Shown: positions 34,572 through 45,167, counted from the first letter of the stretch. The stretch: 64,000 nt of DNA from AC2028 sp002373595 (GCA_946616365.1 CAMOIX010000009.1:1-64000); one strand, 5' to 3'. The notes: a model not told the origin generated them from the sequence alone. Translations and numbers: made by a program.

Positions 34572-36665
34572 ATGGGTAACGGATCGTCCGCACAGAATCC
34601 CGCAGTTTCAAGAGCGGGAAAAAAGATAAAACTTCTTTTGATCTACCTGATCTTCGTTTTCGCAAATATTTCAGTAAACAGGATAGTAAAAGCATTCGAC
34701 CTTCCGCTCTATGTCGATAATATAGGCACTCTTCTCGGTGCGGTGCTGGGAGGGTATCTTCCCGGTATATTCGTCGGATATATCACCAATGTCATAAATG
34801 CAACTGCAGATATCACTAATCTTTACTATGCGGGTATCAGCGTCCTCATAGCCGTATCCGCCACGTTCATGGCCAGACGCGGAATGTATGAGAAATTCTG
34901 GAAAGCGCTTCTCACAGTTCCCGTGCTTGCATTTATGGGCGGAGGTATAGGCTCTGTCCTTACCTACGGACTTTACGGTTCGGAGATAGGATTCCAGGCA
35001 CAGATTTTCTACGATTTCAAGATAGATCTCATAGACAAACTGATAACTGTAGTATGTTTCTATGGGATAAAGAAACTCATTCCCGAGAAAGTGGCACAGT
35101 CATTCGAATTTACCGACTGGAGGCAAAAGCCCCTTAGCCGCAGACAGATCAAGCAGGCGACGACGAGCTCCAGGAAGGGACTGTCCCTGAGGAACCGCAT
35201 CATACTTATCATCAGCGTGATCATGGTATTTGTGGGTGTATTTACAACAGCTATCAGTTATTACATCTATCACAACTCTGCAATGCATTATTTCACCGAG
35301 ACGGGCAGAAGCGCAGCCAAGATGGTCGCTCAGAATATCAACGGAGACAGGGTTCGAGAGTACCTTTCTGAGGGGGGGACTGCAGAGGACTACCTTGAGA
35401 CGAAGGAACTCTTAAGAGAGATTTTGGACGATTCCGATTATATAGAGTATGTATATTCATATATTCCCGAGTCCGACGGATTTCGAGTTGTATTCGATCT
35501 GGATTCCGAAGATGTACCTGGGGATGAGATAGATTCTGTCATCGCTTACGATGATGATTACGACAAGGTGATCCCGGCCCTTCTTAAGGGCGAAAAGGTT
35601 GAGCCCTTTGTGACTGTCGATAAGTACGGATGGCTCATAGTAAGCATGGAGCCCGTCTATGATTCTGACGGTAATTTTGTATGTTACGGCTGCGCAGATG
35701 TGAATATGCATGATATCAGGACAAGCGGTATGGTCTTTCTCGCTAAGATACTCTCGCTCTTTACAGGTATATTCATACTCGTGCTTGGGATATGTATGTG
35801 GTTCTCGGAGTATCATCTGACATTCCCCATCGACGCTATGGCATTTGTTGCGGGAGAGTTTGCATATAACAGTGATGAATCGCTTGATACGAGCGTTGAG
35901 AAACTCAAGGGACTGGAGATAAAGACGGGCGATGAGATAGAGAATCTGTACAACGTACTTACCAAGACCATCGGAGATACTGTCGGATATCTCGAGGATG
36001 TTGAGAAGAAAGGCGAGCAGATCGCCAATATGCAGAACGGCCTTATCTACATAATGGCAGATCTCGTCGAGAGCAGAGACAAGAATACCGGAGACCATGT
36101 CAAAAAGACTGCGGCATATGTCAAACTGATACTTGATATACTTCGTGAGCAGGGTCTCTATACCGATGTGATCACGGATGAATACTACAAGGATGTCTGC
36201 AACTCCGCACCTCTTCACGATGTTGGCAAGATCAAGGTCTCCGATGTGATACTCAATAAGCCCGGCAAATTGACTGATGAAGAATTCGCTCAGATGAAGA
36301 GACATACTATAGCGGGCAAGGAAGTCGTAGAGCGTGCTATGGAGATATCAAAGGATACCGGATACCTGAAAGAAGCGTTAAACCTTGCCACATATCATCA
36401 TGAGAAATGGGACGGCTCCGGATACCCGACAGGATTAAAGGGAGAAGAGATACCTCTCTCGGCGCGTATCATGGCGGTGTCGGATGTATTCGATGCACTT
36501 GTATCGGCGAGAAGCTATAAGAAGCCTTTCGAGTTTGATGAGGCAATGAAGATAATAGAGGAAGGCGAGGGGAAGCATTTCGATCCCGTGATAGCCAAAC
36601 TCTTTGTCGAAAACGCAGACCGCGTTCGCAAGATCGCGGAAGAGCATAAGAGAACTATAGGATAG
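34572..36665 (+). CDS. Membrane HD-GYP phosphodiesterase with ECF-S-like N-terminus
   Basis: A 697-residue sensor enzyme. The first 185 residues contain about five membrane helices with VDNIGTLLGAVLGGYLPGIFVGY, resembling substrate-binding S components of ECF vitamin transporters. A further helix (about 212-235), an extracellular PAS/Cache-like domain (about 236-395) and another helix (about 396-415) follow. The C-terminal HD-GYP domain is complete: HDVGK at His549, MKRHTIAGKEVV, YHHEKWDGSGYPTG and SDVFDALVSARSYKK. It should hydrolyse c-di-GMP in response to an extracellular ligand. ATG 34572 follows AAAGGAGG. It is divergent from padR, and FeoAB begins six bases after its stop. Confidence 0.87.
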   Translation: MGNGSSAQNPAVSRAGKKIKLLLIYLIFVFANISVNRIVKAFDLPLYVDNIGTLLGAVLGGYLPGIFVGYITNVINATADITNLYYAGISVLIAVSATFMARRGMYEKFWKALLTVPVLAFMGGGIGSVLTYGLYGSEIGFQAQIFYDFKIDLIDKLITVVCFYGIKKLIPEKVAQSFEFTDWRQKPLSRRQIKQATTSSRKGLSLRNRIILIISVIMVFVGVFTTAISYYIYHNSAMHYFTETGRSAAKMVAQNINGDRVREYLSEGGTAEDYLETKELLREILDDSDYIEYVYSYIPESDGFRVVFDLDSEDVPGDEIDSVIAYDDDYDKVIPALLKGEKVEPFVTVDKYGWLIVSMEPVYDSDGNFVCYGCADVNMHDIRTSGMVFLAKILSLFTGIFILVLGICMWFSEYHLTFPIDAMAFVAGEFAYNSDESLDTSVEKLKGLEIKTGDEIENLYNVLTKTIGDTVGYLEDVEKKGEQIANMQNGLIYIMADLVESRDKNTGDHVKKTAAYVKLILDILREQGLYTDVITDEYYKDVCNSAPLHDVGKIKVSDVILNKPGKLTDEEFAQMKRHTIAGKEVVERAMEISKDTGYLKEALNLATYHHEKWDGSGYPTGLKGEEIPLSARIMAVSDVFDALVSARSYKKPFEFDEAMKIIEEGEGKHFDPVIAKLFVENADRVRKIAEEHKRTIG

Positions 36666-36671
36666 ACACGG

Positions 36672-38993
36672 ATGAGACTTGATGAATTAAAGACAGGAGA
36701 GAGCGCGAGGATAGTCTCGGTAGGAGGCGACGGAGCTCTCAGACAGCATATACTTGATATGGGGATGATACCCGGATGCGATGTGAGCGTAGTCAAATTC
36801 GCACCGATGGGAGATCCCGTAGAATTAAAGGTTCAGAGCTACGAGCTCTCGATCAGACTTTCCGAAGCGGCCAAGATAGAGATAGAAAAGCTTGATCGCA
36901 AAGAGGAGATACCTGAGAAACCTCTGAAGCTCACCGCACATCCCGGACTTGGTGAGGGCGGAAAATTCCATACAAAGGGTGACGGCGATCCGCTTCCCGA
37001 CGATGCGATACTGACATTCGCGCTTGTCGGAAATCAGAACTGCGGCAAGACTACGCTCTTTAATCAGCTCACAGGCTCGAATCAGCACGTGGGTAATTTC
37101 CCAGGTGTCACTGTCGACAGAAAGAGCGGACCTATAAGGAATCATCCGAATACGGAAGTGACCGATCTGCCGGGTATCTATTCTATGTCTCCTTACTCTA
37201 CCGAGGAGATCGTATCCAGAGATTTTGTTCTTAACGAGAAACCCACAGGCATAATCAATATACTCGATGCTACGAATATAGAGAGAAATCTCTATCTCAC
37301 CATGCAGCTGCTCGAGACCGGTATACCCATGGTCGTTGCGCTCAATATGATGGATGAAGTCCGTGAGAACGGAGGATCGATAAACATCAATGCACTGGAG
37401 AGCATGCTGGGCGTTCCCGTGGTTCCGATATCCGCAGCAAACAATGAAGGTGTAGACGAACTTATATCGCATGCGATACATGTCGCGCATTTCAGAGAGA
37501 AGCCCTTAAGGCAGGACTTCTGTGATGAGAATGAAAACGGCGGTGCCGTGCACAGAGCTCTGCATGCGGTATCTCACCTGATAGAGGATCATGCGAATGC
37601 AGCGGGACTGCCGGTCAGATTCTCCGCTTCCAAAGTGATAGAGGGCGATGAGAGGATAATCGAAAGGCTCTCTCTCGATACCAACGAAAAAGAAATGATC
37701 GAGCATATCGTTATCCAGATGGAGACCGAGAGAGGCCTCGATAGAAATGCTGCAATAGCAGATATGCGCTTCGGATTCATACGAAAGGTTTGTGACGGTA
37801 ATGTCAGAAAGCCGAAAGTGAGCAAGGAGCGCACCAGAAGTGAGAAGATAGACCGTATTCTCACGGGCAGATATACTGCAATCCCTGCTTTCATCGGTAT
37901 CATGTGTATCATATTCTATCTCACATTCGGCGTGATCGGTGCTTTCCTCCAAGGACTTCTCGAGGATGGTATAGGAGCGCTCGGCGGACTGGCGGATGCC
38001 GCTCTTATTAAGGCCGGAGTGAGTGAGACATTTAGGAGCCTTGTCGGAGACGGTATCTTCGCTGGCGTGGGCAGCGTTGTATCATTCATGCCGATCATCG
38101 TCACGCTGTTTTTCTTCCTTTCGCTTTTGGAGGACAGCGGATATATCGCGAGAGTTGCTTTTGTTATGGACAAGCTCTTAAGACGTATAGGACTTTCCGG
38201 CAGAAGTATCGTTCCGCTTCTCATGGGATTCGGATGTACGGTGCCGGCAGTGATGGCTACGCGTACTCTTCCCAGTGAGAGAGACAGGAGAATGACTATA
38301 CTCCTCACACCTTTTATGAGCTGCACAGCCAAACTCCCGATATATGCATTCTTTGTCATGGCGTTTTTCCCGAAGTATGCGGGACTTATCATGGTTGGAC
38401 TCTATCTGCTCGGCATAACCGTTGGTGTGATAGTCGCGATCATTTACCGCAGGACGATCTTTAGGGGTAAGCCCGTTCCTTTCGTGATGGAGCTTCCGAA
38501 CTATCGTATGCCGAAAGCGAAAAATGTCGGACTGCTCGTTTGGGATAAAGCAAGGGATTTCCTTCAGAGAGCGTTCACTGTAATATTCGTGGCTACTTTG
38601 GCAGTATGGCTCCTCCAGTCGTTTGATGCGAGATTCAATCTGACAGCCGATCCGGAGAACAGTATGCTCGCGACGATAGCGGGACTCCTCGTTCCGATCA
38701 TGAGACCTGCAGGACTCGGAGACTGGAGGATATGCACTTCGCTCATCAGCGGATTTATAGCCAAGGAGAGTGTGGTATCCACCATGCAGATACTTTTTGG
38801 AAATAATGTAGCCGGAGCATTTGGTACCGGAACTGCGGTATCACTTTTGATATTCTCGCTTCTCTATACTCCCTGCGTGGCAGCAGTGGCTGCGATCAAA
38901 AGAGAACTCGGAGCCAAGTGGGCAGTGGGAGTTGTATTATGGCAATGTGCGCTGGCATGGCTGGCGGCTGCGATAGTTAACCTGTTTTTCTGA
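36672..38993 (+). CDS. feoB: Fused FeoA-FeoB ferrous iron transporter
   Basis: A 773-residue Fe(II) importer. Residues 1-75 are a FeoA SH3-like domain (MRLDELKTGESARI, HILDMGMIPGCDV). FeoB follows: G1 GNQNCGKTTLFNQL, G2 in NFPGVTVDRK, G3 DLPGIYSMSPYS, G4 NMMD, then the helical GDP-dissociation domain and the membrane part with paired gate blocks (DSGYIARVAFVMD, GFGCTVPAVMATRTL). FeoA-FeoB fusions are known in Clostridia. The start codon lacks a strong RBS and lies six bases from the HD-GYP stop, suggesting coupling. No Fur box was recognised nearby. Confidence 0.95.
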   Translation: MRLDELKTGESARIVSVGGDGALRQHILDMGMIPGCDVSVVKFAPMGDPVELKVQSYELSIRLSEAAKIEIEKLDRKEEIPEKPLKLTAHPGLGEGGKFHTKGDGDPLPDDAILTFALVGNQNCGKTTLFNQLTGSNQHVGNFPGVTVDRKSGPIRNHPNTEVTDLPGIYSMSPYSTEEIVSRDFVLNEKPTGIINILDATNIERNLYLTMQLLETGIPMVVALNMMDEVRENGGSININALESMLGVPVVPISAANNEGVDELISHAIHVAHFREKPLRQDFCDENENGGAVHRALHAVSHLIEDHANAAGLPVRFSASKVIEGDERIIERLSLDTNEKEMIEHIVIQMETERGLDRNAAIADMRFGFIRKVCDGNVRKPKVSKERTRSEKIDRILTGRYTAIPAFIGIMCIIFYLTFGVIGAFLQGLLEDGIGALGGLADAALIKAGVSETFRSLVGDGIFAGVGSVVSFMPIIVTLFFFLSLLEDSGYIARVAFVMDKLLRRIGLSGRSIVPLLMGFGCTVPAVMATRTLPSERDRRMTILLTPFMSCTAKLPIYAFFVMAFFPKYAGLIMVGLYLLGITVGVIVAIIYRRTIFRGKPVPFVMELPNYRMPKAKNVGLLVWDKARDFLQRAFTVIFVATLAVWLLQSFDARFNLTADPENSMLATIAGLLVPIMRPAGLGDWRICTSLISGFIAKESVVSTMQILFGNNVAGAFGTGTAVSLLIFSLLYTPCVAAVAAIKRELGAKWAVGVVLWQCALAWLAAAIVNLFF

Positions 38994-39006
38994 TAAGGAG
39001 GGGTAC

Positions 39007-40995
39007 ATGATCTACTATGTTGATTGCAGATCCGGACATGATGGGAACGGCTCGAAGGATATGCCTTTTAAAACGATAAATGATGCGGCGCGTATCGCGA
39101 AGCCCGGAGACGAGGTCATTGTTGCTCCCGGTATATATCGCGAATATGTCAATCCCCGCAATGCAGGAACGAGCGAGCAGAGGATAGTATATCGCTCCGA
39201 AGAAAAGCTCGGTGCTGTCATCACCGGCGCGGAAGAGATAAAGGGCTGGGAGAAATATAAGGGAACGACCTGGACCGTCAGAGTTAAGAACGGCATCTTC
39301 GGTTCATACAATCCTTACACTACGAGAGTATGCGGAGACTGGTATTTCTCGCCCAAGATCCGTCACACGGGTGCGGTATTTATCAACGGCCTGATGATGT
39401 ACGAGACCGATTCCGTGAAGGAATGCGTAAAGGGAGACTCCGATGAATTTGCCTGGAACGATGAGGAGTCCCAATATAAATGGTTCACAGAGCAGGACGG
39501 AGACGAGACTGTGCTCTATGCCAACTTTAAGGGAAAGGATCCCAACAAGGAGAATGTAGAGTTCCTCGTCAGACGCAACTGCTTTATGCCCGACAAGGTC
39601 GGTGTCGGATATATTACGGTCAGCGGATTCAAGATCGACAAGGCGGCTACAACATGGGCACCTCCCGCTGCATACCAGGACGGTATGATAGGTCCTCACT
39701 GGAGCAAGGGATGGATCATCGAGGACTGTGAGATCTCCAACAGCCGTTGCTGCGGTATATCTCTCGGCAAATACCTCGATCCCGAGAACAATATGTACTT
39801 CTCCGAGAAATTCGTAAAGAGCCCCACACAGATGGAGCGCGATGCGGTATGTCGCGGCCAGTATCACGGATGGCTCAAGGAGAGAGTCGGAAGTCATATC
39901 ATCCGCAGATGCGATATCCATCACTGTGAGCAGACGGGTATAGTCGGAAGAATGGGCGGCGTATTCTCGACCATAGAGGATTGTCACATTCATCATATCT
40001 GTAATTCACAGCAGCTTGGAGGAGCGGAGACTGCGGGCATCAAGCTTCATGCTGCGATAGATGTAACTATCAGACGCAATCACATCCATAACTGTATCAT
40101 GGGCGTATGGTGCGACTGGCAGGCGCAGGGAACAAGGATCACCGGCAACCTTATGCATGACAATCATCGCCCCGATGGCAAAGAGCAGGCAAGAGGAGCT
40201 ATGTTCAACTGCGATGTGTTCATTGAGGTAAGCCACGGTCCCGCGCTTGTTGATAACAACCTTCTCCTGTCGAAAGTATCAGCGGTCATTCCCAGCGAGG
40301 GACTCGCTTTTGTACACAATCTGATGTTCGGATCCTTCGGACTGGTCAACTCCGGTGTCGACAGTATCGTTAACGGTCAGCGTGAGCCCAGATATACACC
40401 TTACCATATCCGCCACAGGACGGAAGTTGCCGGATTTATGACTATACTTCACGGCGATGACCGTGTCTACAACAATATCTTTATCCAGAAGTATCCGATA
40501 ACGGACAAAAAGAAGACTCCTCAGGATGCGGACTATCAGGTAGCGGGAACCGCCCCCTTCGATATCTTCCCGACTTACGAGGAGTGGAGAAAGCCTTTTG
40601 ACAGAGCGGAGAATCGCGATATGGGCGGACTCGCCGAGGCTCACTTCGGTCATCTTCCCGTATGGGTCGAGGGTAATGCATACTTTAACGGTGCGAACGT
40701 CTGCAGGCATGAGAAACACAATCTGGTCAACAAGCGCGCCAAGGTCAAGGCTGATCTCGTCATAAAGAACGGAAAGTATGTCCTTGAGACCAATGTTTAC
40801 TCGTATATCAAAGATTTCTCGGATGAAATGATAACAAGTGATATTCTTGGGAAGGCTTTTGAACCGGAGCAGAGATTCGAGAACACTGATGGTACGGAGA
40901 TAGTGTTCAACAGGGACTATTTCGGCGATCATCGCGGAAATGTCGTTCTTCCCGGACCCTTTGCCGATGCGGGAGAGAGCTTCGAGCTGATCTGA
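39007..40995 (+). CDS. GH120 beta-xylosidase (right-handed beta-helix)
   Basis: A 662-residue enzyme that I recognise as a relative of Thermoanaerobacterium saccharolyticum XylC, founder of GH120, by many shared stretches (for example GDWYFSPK, ANFKGKDPNKE, MIGPHWSKGWIIEDCEI, GIKLHAAIDVTIRRN). It releases xylose from xylo-oligosaccharides. The catalytic pair of the family is present: the nucleophile is Asp370 in CDWQAQGTR and the acid/base is Glu407 in DVFIEVSHGP. An insertion of about 16 residues separates these two sites compared with my memory of XylC. No signal peptide is seen, so it acts in the cytoplasm on imported sugars. RBS GGAGG at 38998. No xylose genes flank it. Confidence 0.9.
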   Translation: MIYYVDCRSGHDGNGSKDMPFKTINDAARIAKPGDEVIVAPGIYREYVNPRNAGTSEQRIVYRSEEKLGAVITGAEEIKGWEKYKGTTWTVRVKNGIFGSYNPYTTRVCGDWYFSPKIRHTGAVFINGLMMYETDSVKECVKGDSDEFAWNDEESQYKWFTEQDGDETVLYANFKGKDPNKENVEFLVRRNCFMPDKVGVGYITVSGFKIDKAATTWAPPAAYQDGMIGPHWSKGWIIEDCEISNSRCCGISLGKYLDPENNMYFSEKFVKSPTQMERDAVCRGQYHGWLKERVGSHIIRRCDIHHCEQTGIVGRMGGVFSTIEDCHIHHICNSQQLGGAETAGIKLHAAIDVTIRRNHIHNCIMGVWCDWQAQGTRITGNLMHDNHRPDGKEQARGAMFNCDVFIEVSHGPALVDNNLLLSKVSAVIPSEGLAFVHNLMFGSFGLVNSGVDSIVNGQREPRYTPYHIRHRTEVAGFMTILHGDDRVYNNIFIQKYPITDKKKTPQDADYQVAGTAPFDIFPTYEEWRKPFDRAENRDMGGLAEAHFGHLPVWVEGNAYFNGANVCRHEKHNLVNKRAKVKADLVIKNGKYVLETNVYSYIKDFSDEMITSDILGKAFEPEQRFENTDGTEIVFNRDYFGDHRGNVVLPGPFADAGESFELI

Positions 40996-41029
40996 CGCCG
41001 GATTCGCGACTTTAAAACCGGGTGATCCG

Positions 41030-41058
41030 TTTCGAAAGCCGCGAAAATATGATATAAT
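41030..41058 (+). promoter_or_regulatory. Sigma-A promoter of the signalling run 41124-50065
   Basis: TTTCGA (41030-41035), 17 bases and a perfect TATAAT (41053-41058), 65 bases before ATG 41124. Confidence 0.7.
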
Positions 41059-41123
41059 CATTGTCTGTTTCTATTGCAAAATGCTTTAAAACAGTCGGTT
41101 TACTCCGGGGGGAGGTAAGACTA

Positions 41124-42866
41124 ATGAATAAAGAAGCTGCCGGTAAGGGGACAAAGCCCGCAAAACAGCGGTCTTTTACCGTATTACCGGACCATAATAC
41201 TGTCCCTAAAAGCGGATATGTGCTACTGCTCCTTTTGTTTATTGTAGCGGCATATTTTACCAGATATACAGCAAATCCGGGCAGACCGCCCATTATTGTC
41301 ATGGGTAGCCCGGTGCCTCTTACTGCGTTTACCGGCGTGTTTTCATGGCTGTCCAGTATCTGCATCATCTTCATGGTGGTTTTTTATGGAAAGTTCGGAT
41401 TCATTTCCGCTCTTTTCATACAGATCGCACAGATTCCGATGCTGCTTGTCAATGTGTTTGTCAGGCATATAGTGACCAGTATCCCCGGCATCTACTCCAA
41501 TCTATTCACTATCATTGCTATACTGATCATTTATTTCAATGTCAGGAAGGTCAACAGTTACCAGAAAAAACTAAGGGATCAGGCTGTTAAGGATTCACTG
41601 ACGGGCCTTCCCAACGGATTTGCCTGCAGGGAACTGATGAAGGATCTGGTCAGGAGGAAAGCGAGGTTTGCTGTTGTATCCGTTGATCTCAATAATTTCA
41701 AAAATATCAACGACACGATGGGCCACGCGGTAGGCAATAAGGTCATACTCGAAGTCTCTGACAGATGGGTCAGGCTCGCCGAATCATGGAAGACCGGTAC
41801 ATATGATTTTATCGGACATCTCGGCGGAGATGAATATAGCATCGTCATACAGGGTTTCTCATCATGCGAAGATGTGGAGAACAGCATAAATGAGTATGAA
41901 AAGGAACTCGAGAAGAAGATCACGATAGATGACTGTGATTATTTCATGACAGCATGCTTTGGATATGCGATTTACCCCGAGGATGCTGCCAATATTGAGA
42001 ATGTTGTCTCCGGTGCGGATGCGGCGCTTCATACCGTCAAGCATCAGAAAAATGCCGATCATGTCAAGCACTTCACTTCGGACCTTCTTAAGACAGAGCA
42101 CAAACTCGAGATGGAGAGGAAGATCCGCGGCGCACTCGACAATGACAGAGTATTCTTTAATCTCCAGCCGCAGTATGATATAAACCACAAGCTCCGCGGG
42201 TTTGAGGCGCTCGCGAGAATGACGGATGCGGAAGGCAGTCTCATAGGACCGGGAGATTTCATCCCCGTCGCTGAAGAGACGGGTCTCGTTGATCGCATTG
42301 ACAATCGGATATTTATCAAATCAGCGGAATTCGTATCAAGGATGATAAGGGAAAAAGGTGCGGACATAACCCTCAGCATCAATGTCTCCGTCAGGCACCT
42401 TATGAAGAATAACTTCCTCGATGAGATAAAAGAGGTTATCACATCGACCGGCATTCCCGCCGATCATCTCGAGATAGAGATAACGGAGTCCGTTATGATC
42501 GATTCGATGGAGGAGGCGCTGGCCAGATTAAACGAAGCAAAAAAGATGGGTATCAAGATCGCTATCGATGATTTCGGAACGGGATATTCATCACTCAGTT
42601 ATCTCAACAGTTTCCCTGCCGATCTGCTCAAGATAGACAAGTCGTTCATCGATGTTATGAATACGAGCGAGTCCTCCAAGCAGTATGTATCGACGATCGT
42701 ATCGATAGGTCATGTGCTGGGACTTGAGGTTATATCCGAGGGAGTCGAGATGCCGGATCAGCTTGAGACCCTTAAGGATATAGGATGCGATTACATACAG
42801 GGATTTATCTGGGGACGCCCGCTGTCGGCTGAAGACGCTGAGAAGGTCGTAGAATCCTCAATCTGA
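41124..42866 (+). CDS. Membrane GGDEF-EAL c-di-GMP protein
   Basis: A 580-residue protein. Four membrane helices occupy about residues 30-145. The GGDEF domain begins DSLTGLPNGFACRE and has LGGDEY in its active loop (Tyr for Phe), probably weak or regulatory. The EAL domain is complete: FEALARM, SINVSVRHL, EITESVMID, DDFGTGYSSLSYL, KIDKSFID and EGVEMPDQ. Net activity is therefore most likely c-di-GMP hydrolysis. ATG 41124 follows GGGAGG. It starts a plus-strand run with two hybrid kinases, an HD-GYP protein and a binding-protein pseudogene. Confidence 0.92.
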   Translation: MNKEAAGKGTKPAKQRSFTVLPDHNTVPKSGYVLLLLLFIVAAYFTRYTANPGRPPIIVMGSPVPLTAFTGVFSWLSSICIIFMVVFYGKFGFISALFIQIAQIPMLLVNVFVRHIVTSIPGIYSNLFTIIAILIIYFNVRKVNSYQKKLRDQAVKDSLTGLPNGFACRELMKDLVRRKARFAVVSVDLNNFKNINDTMGHAVGNKVILEVSDRWVRLAESWKTGTYDFIGHLGGDEYSIVIQGFSSCEDVENSINEYEKELEKKITIDDCDYFMTACFGYAIYPEDAANIENVVSGADAALHTVKHQKNADHVKHFTSDLLKTEHKLEMERKIRGALDNDRVFFNLQPQYDINHKLRGFEALARMTDAEGSLIGPGDFIPVAEETGLVDRIDNRIFIKSAEFVSRMIREKGADITLSINVSVRHLMKNNFLDEIKEVITSTGIPADHLEIEITESVMIDSMEEALARLNEAKKMGIKIAIDDFGTGYSSLSYLNSFPADLLKIDKSFIDVMNTSESSKQYVSTIVSIGHVLGLEVISEGVEMPDQLETLKDIGCDYIQGFIWGRPLSAEDAEKVVESSI

Positions 42867-42890
42867 AAACAACACGGATGATGGTGAAGT

Positions 42891-45167
42891 ATGGATAATA
42901 CCACAGATTTCAGGAAAGCAAACGAATACTCTCTTAAGTGTATGCGCGTAACGATGATAGTAATGATCATCGCGTGGGTACTTAATGTTCTGCATATCTT
43001 CATACTCGATCAGAGTATCATGAACCATACTTTCCTCGGACTGATATTATTCTTTGCGGGAGGATATTTCGTAAAGTATCTGATCGGTTTTGAAAAGCCG
43101 GTCGCCAATTATCTGATGCTCTTTCTCCTGGTCGGAATGATATCATTTGCCAATGCACAGGTTGCTTATCACGGAACGCTCTTCATGCTCTTCCCGATGG
43201 TATGTTCCATCCTCTACAATTACAACAGATATGTAAGATATACATTTGCACTCACCTGCCTTGGATTCTTATTCTCGGTAGTCGTTGGATTCAAGATCGG
43301 TCTTTGCGATGCAAATATGCTGATACTCACGACTTCCACTTCGGCAAATGAGATAGCAAAGCTCGTCGGAAACTCATATGAGATCAACTCGGACATCGTC
43401 AGTCTCGTGCTCTTCTATGTGGTTCCCAGATGTATGGCGCTGATCGGATTCACTTCGGTTCTTAAGTATCTTAAGAACAACATTCAGGAAAAGACACTGC
43501 ATGAGCAGGAGAGTATGCAGCTGGCAGAGACCGAGAGGCTTGCCAATCAGGCCAAGAGCCATTTCCTCGCACAGATGTCGCACGAGATCAGGACACCTAT
43601 CAATGCCGTGCTTGGCATGAATGAGATGATCCTGCATAAGGCCAAGGACAGAGAAATCCTCGAGTATTCCGGAAATATCAAAAAAGCAGGCAAGACGCTC
43701 CTCGTGCTTATAAACAGTATCCTTGATTTCTCGAAGATCGAAGACGGAAAGATGGAGCTTTTGCCCGTTAAGTACAAAGTCACCGATATGATAGAGAACC
43801 TGAAGATATCGGTTGAACAGCGTGCCAAGGACAAGGAACTTGAGCTTATCGTTAAGGCGGATGAGAATCTGCCGAGTGAGCTCTACGGGGACGATCTCAG
43901 GATCAGTCAGGTGATCATCAATCTGCTCACCAACGCGGTCAAATATACCAAGTATGGTTCGGTTACTCTCGATATAAGTGCCACTGAGCGTAAAGATGAC
44001 AAGGTCACTCTCCTGGTCCGGGTTATCGATACGGGTATCGGTATCCATGAAGAAGATATATCAAAGCTCTTTAACTCTTTTGAGAGACTTGATGAGAATA
44101 AGAACCGTACGATAGAAGGAACAGGACTCGGACTTGCGATAACGACAAAACTTCTCGAGATGATGGGAAGCAAGCTCGAAGTAAAGAGTACATATGATGT
44201 CGGTTCGGAATTCTGCTTTAGTCTCGTTCAGACCGTTATCGATGATACTCCGATAAAGGATACTGTCGGGAAAGCGCCTTTGGAATCCGAAAAAGAGGAT
44301 GATATCGCAACGGATCATATCTATCCCGATGCCAGGATACTCGTTGTAGATGATAATGAGATGAACCTCAAGGTTGTACGCAATCTCCTGGGACTCTTTG
44401 AGATCGATCCGCATACCGTGAATTCCGGGATGGGTGCTGTCTCCAAGATGACTGAGAATGAATATGACATAGTATTCATGGATCATATGATGCCTGAGAT
44501 GGATGGCATAGAGACACTTGCCAAGCTGCGCGAGGAGAATCTTGTTCCCGAGCATACGAAAGTGATCGCACTTACTGCAAATGCGATCGTAGGTGCAAGA
44601 GAACTGTACCTGCAGGCTTCGTTCGATGATTATCTGACCAAGCCCATCGAGATGGACAGACTTTCGGCTTGCCTCGAGAAGTATCTTCCGGATGAGAAAA
44701 AACAGGATGCACATCCCAAGGTTACATATGTGGAAGAGGACGATGATGAGATAATGGAATTCCTTCCCGAAGGTGAGGACTCTGATGCCGATGAGGACAA
44801 GAATGCCGAGATGATAAAGCAGCTTAAGAGCATCGGCCTGGTTACCGATGACGGACTGCGTTATTGTGCCGGAGATGTCCCTTTCTATCTCGAGATGTTA
44901 AAGGACTTCGTGGCAGCACATGCGGAGAAGGAGCAGACAATTAAGGAATGCTACGCCAAGGAAGACTGGAAGAATTACAAGATATATGTCCATGCACTCA
45001 AGAGTAATCTCAAGTCCATAGGAGCGCCTGAAGTTTCGGAGCTGGCCAGAGCGCTTGAGAAGGCTGCGGACGATGGGGATGTTTCATTCATAAAGGACAA
45101 TCATGATACCTTGATCACGAGATATGACGATCTCGCTAAGAAGATAAAGACTGTTTTCGAAATGTGA
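42891..45167 (+). CDS. Hybrid histidine kinase with REC and Hpt domains
   Basis: A 758-residue membrane kinase with about six N-terminal helices (residues 20-205) in place of a periplasmic sensor. The HisKA phosphosite is His231 in AQMSHEIRTPINAVLG. The HATPase has its N box in QVIINLLTNAVKY and G boxes DTGIGI and GTGLGLAI. The REC domain has acceptor Asp531 in FMDHMMPEMDG, and the C-terminal Hpt has His701 in YVHALKSNLKSIG. All four phosphorelay steps are thus in one chain. The output regulator is probably one of the REC proteins encoded at 50074-53895. The gene starts 24 bases after the GGDEF-EAL stop. Confidence 0.94.
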   Translation: MDNTTDFRKANEYSLKCMRVTMIVMIIAWVLNVLHIFILDQSIMNHTFLGLILFFAGGYFVKYLIGFEKPVANYLMLFLLVGMISFANAQVAYHGTLFMLFPMVCSILYNYNRYVRYTFALTCLGFLFSVVVGFKIGLCDANMLILTTSTSANEIAKLVGNSYEINSDIVSLVLFYVVPRCMALIGFTSVLKYLKNNIQEKTLHEQESMQLAETERLANQAKSHFLAQMSHEIRTPINAVLGMNEMILHKAKDREILEYSGNIKKAGKTLLVLINSILDFSKIEDGKMELLPVKYKVTDMIENLKISVEQRAKDKELELIVKADENLPSELYGDDLRISQVIINLLTNAVKYTKYGSVTLDISATERKDDKVTLLVRVIDTGIGIHEEDISKLFNSFERLDENKNRTIEGTGLGLAITTKLLEMMGSKLEVKSTYDVGSEFCFSLVQTVIDDTPIKDTVGKAPLESEKEDDIATDHIYPDARILVVDDNEMNLKVVRNLLGLFEIDPHTVNSGMGAVSKMTENEYDIVFMDHMMPEMDGIETLAKLREENLVPEHTKVIALTANAIVGARELYLQASFDDYLTKPIEMDRLSACLEKYLPDEKKQDAHPKVTYVEEDDDEIMEFLPEGEDSDADEDKNAEMIKQLKSIGLVTDDGLRYCAGDVPFYLEMLKDFVAAHAEKEQTIKECYAKEDWKNYKIYVHALKSNLKSIGAPEVSELARALEKAADDGDVSFIKDNHDTLITRYDDLAKKIKTVFEM

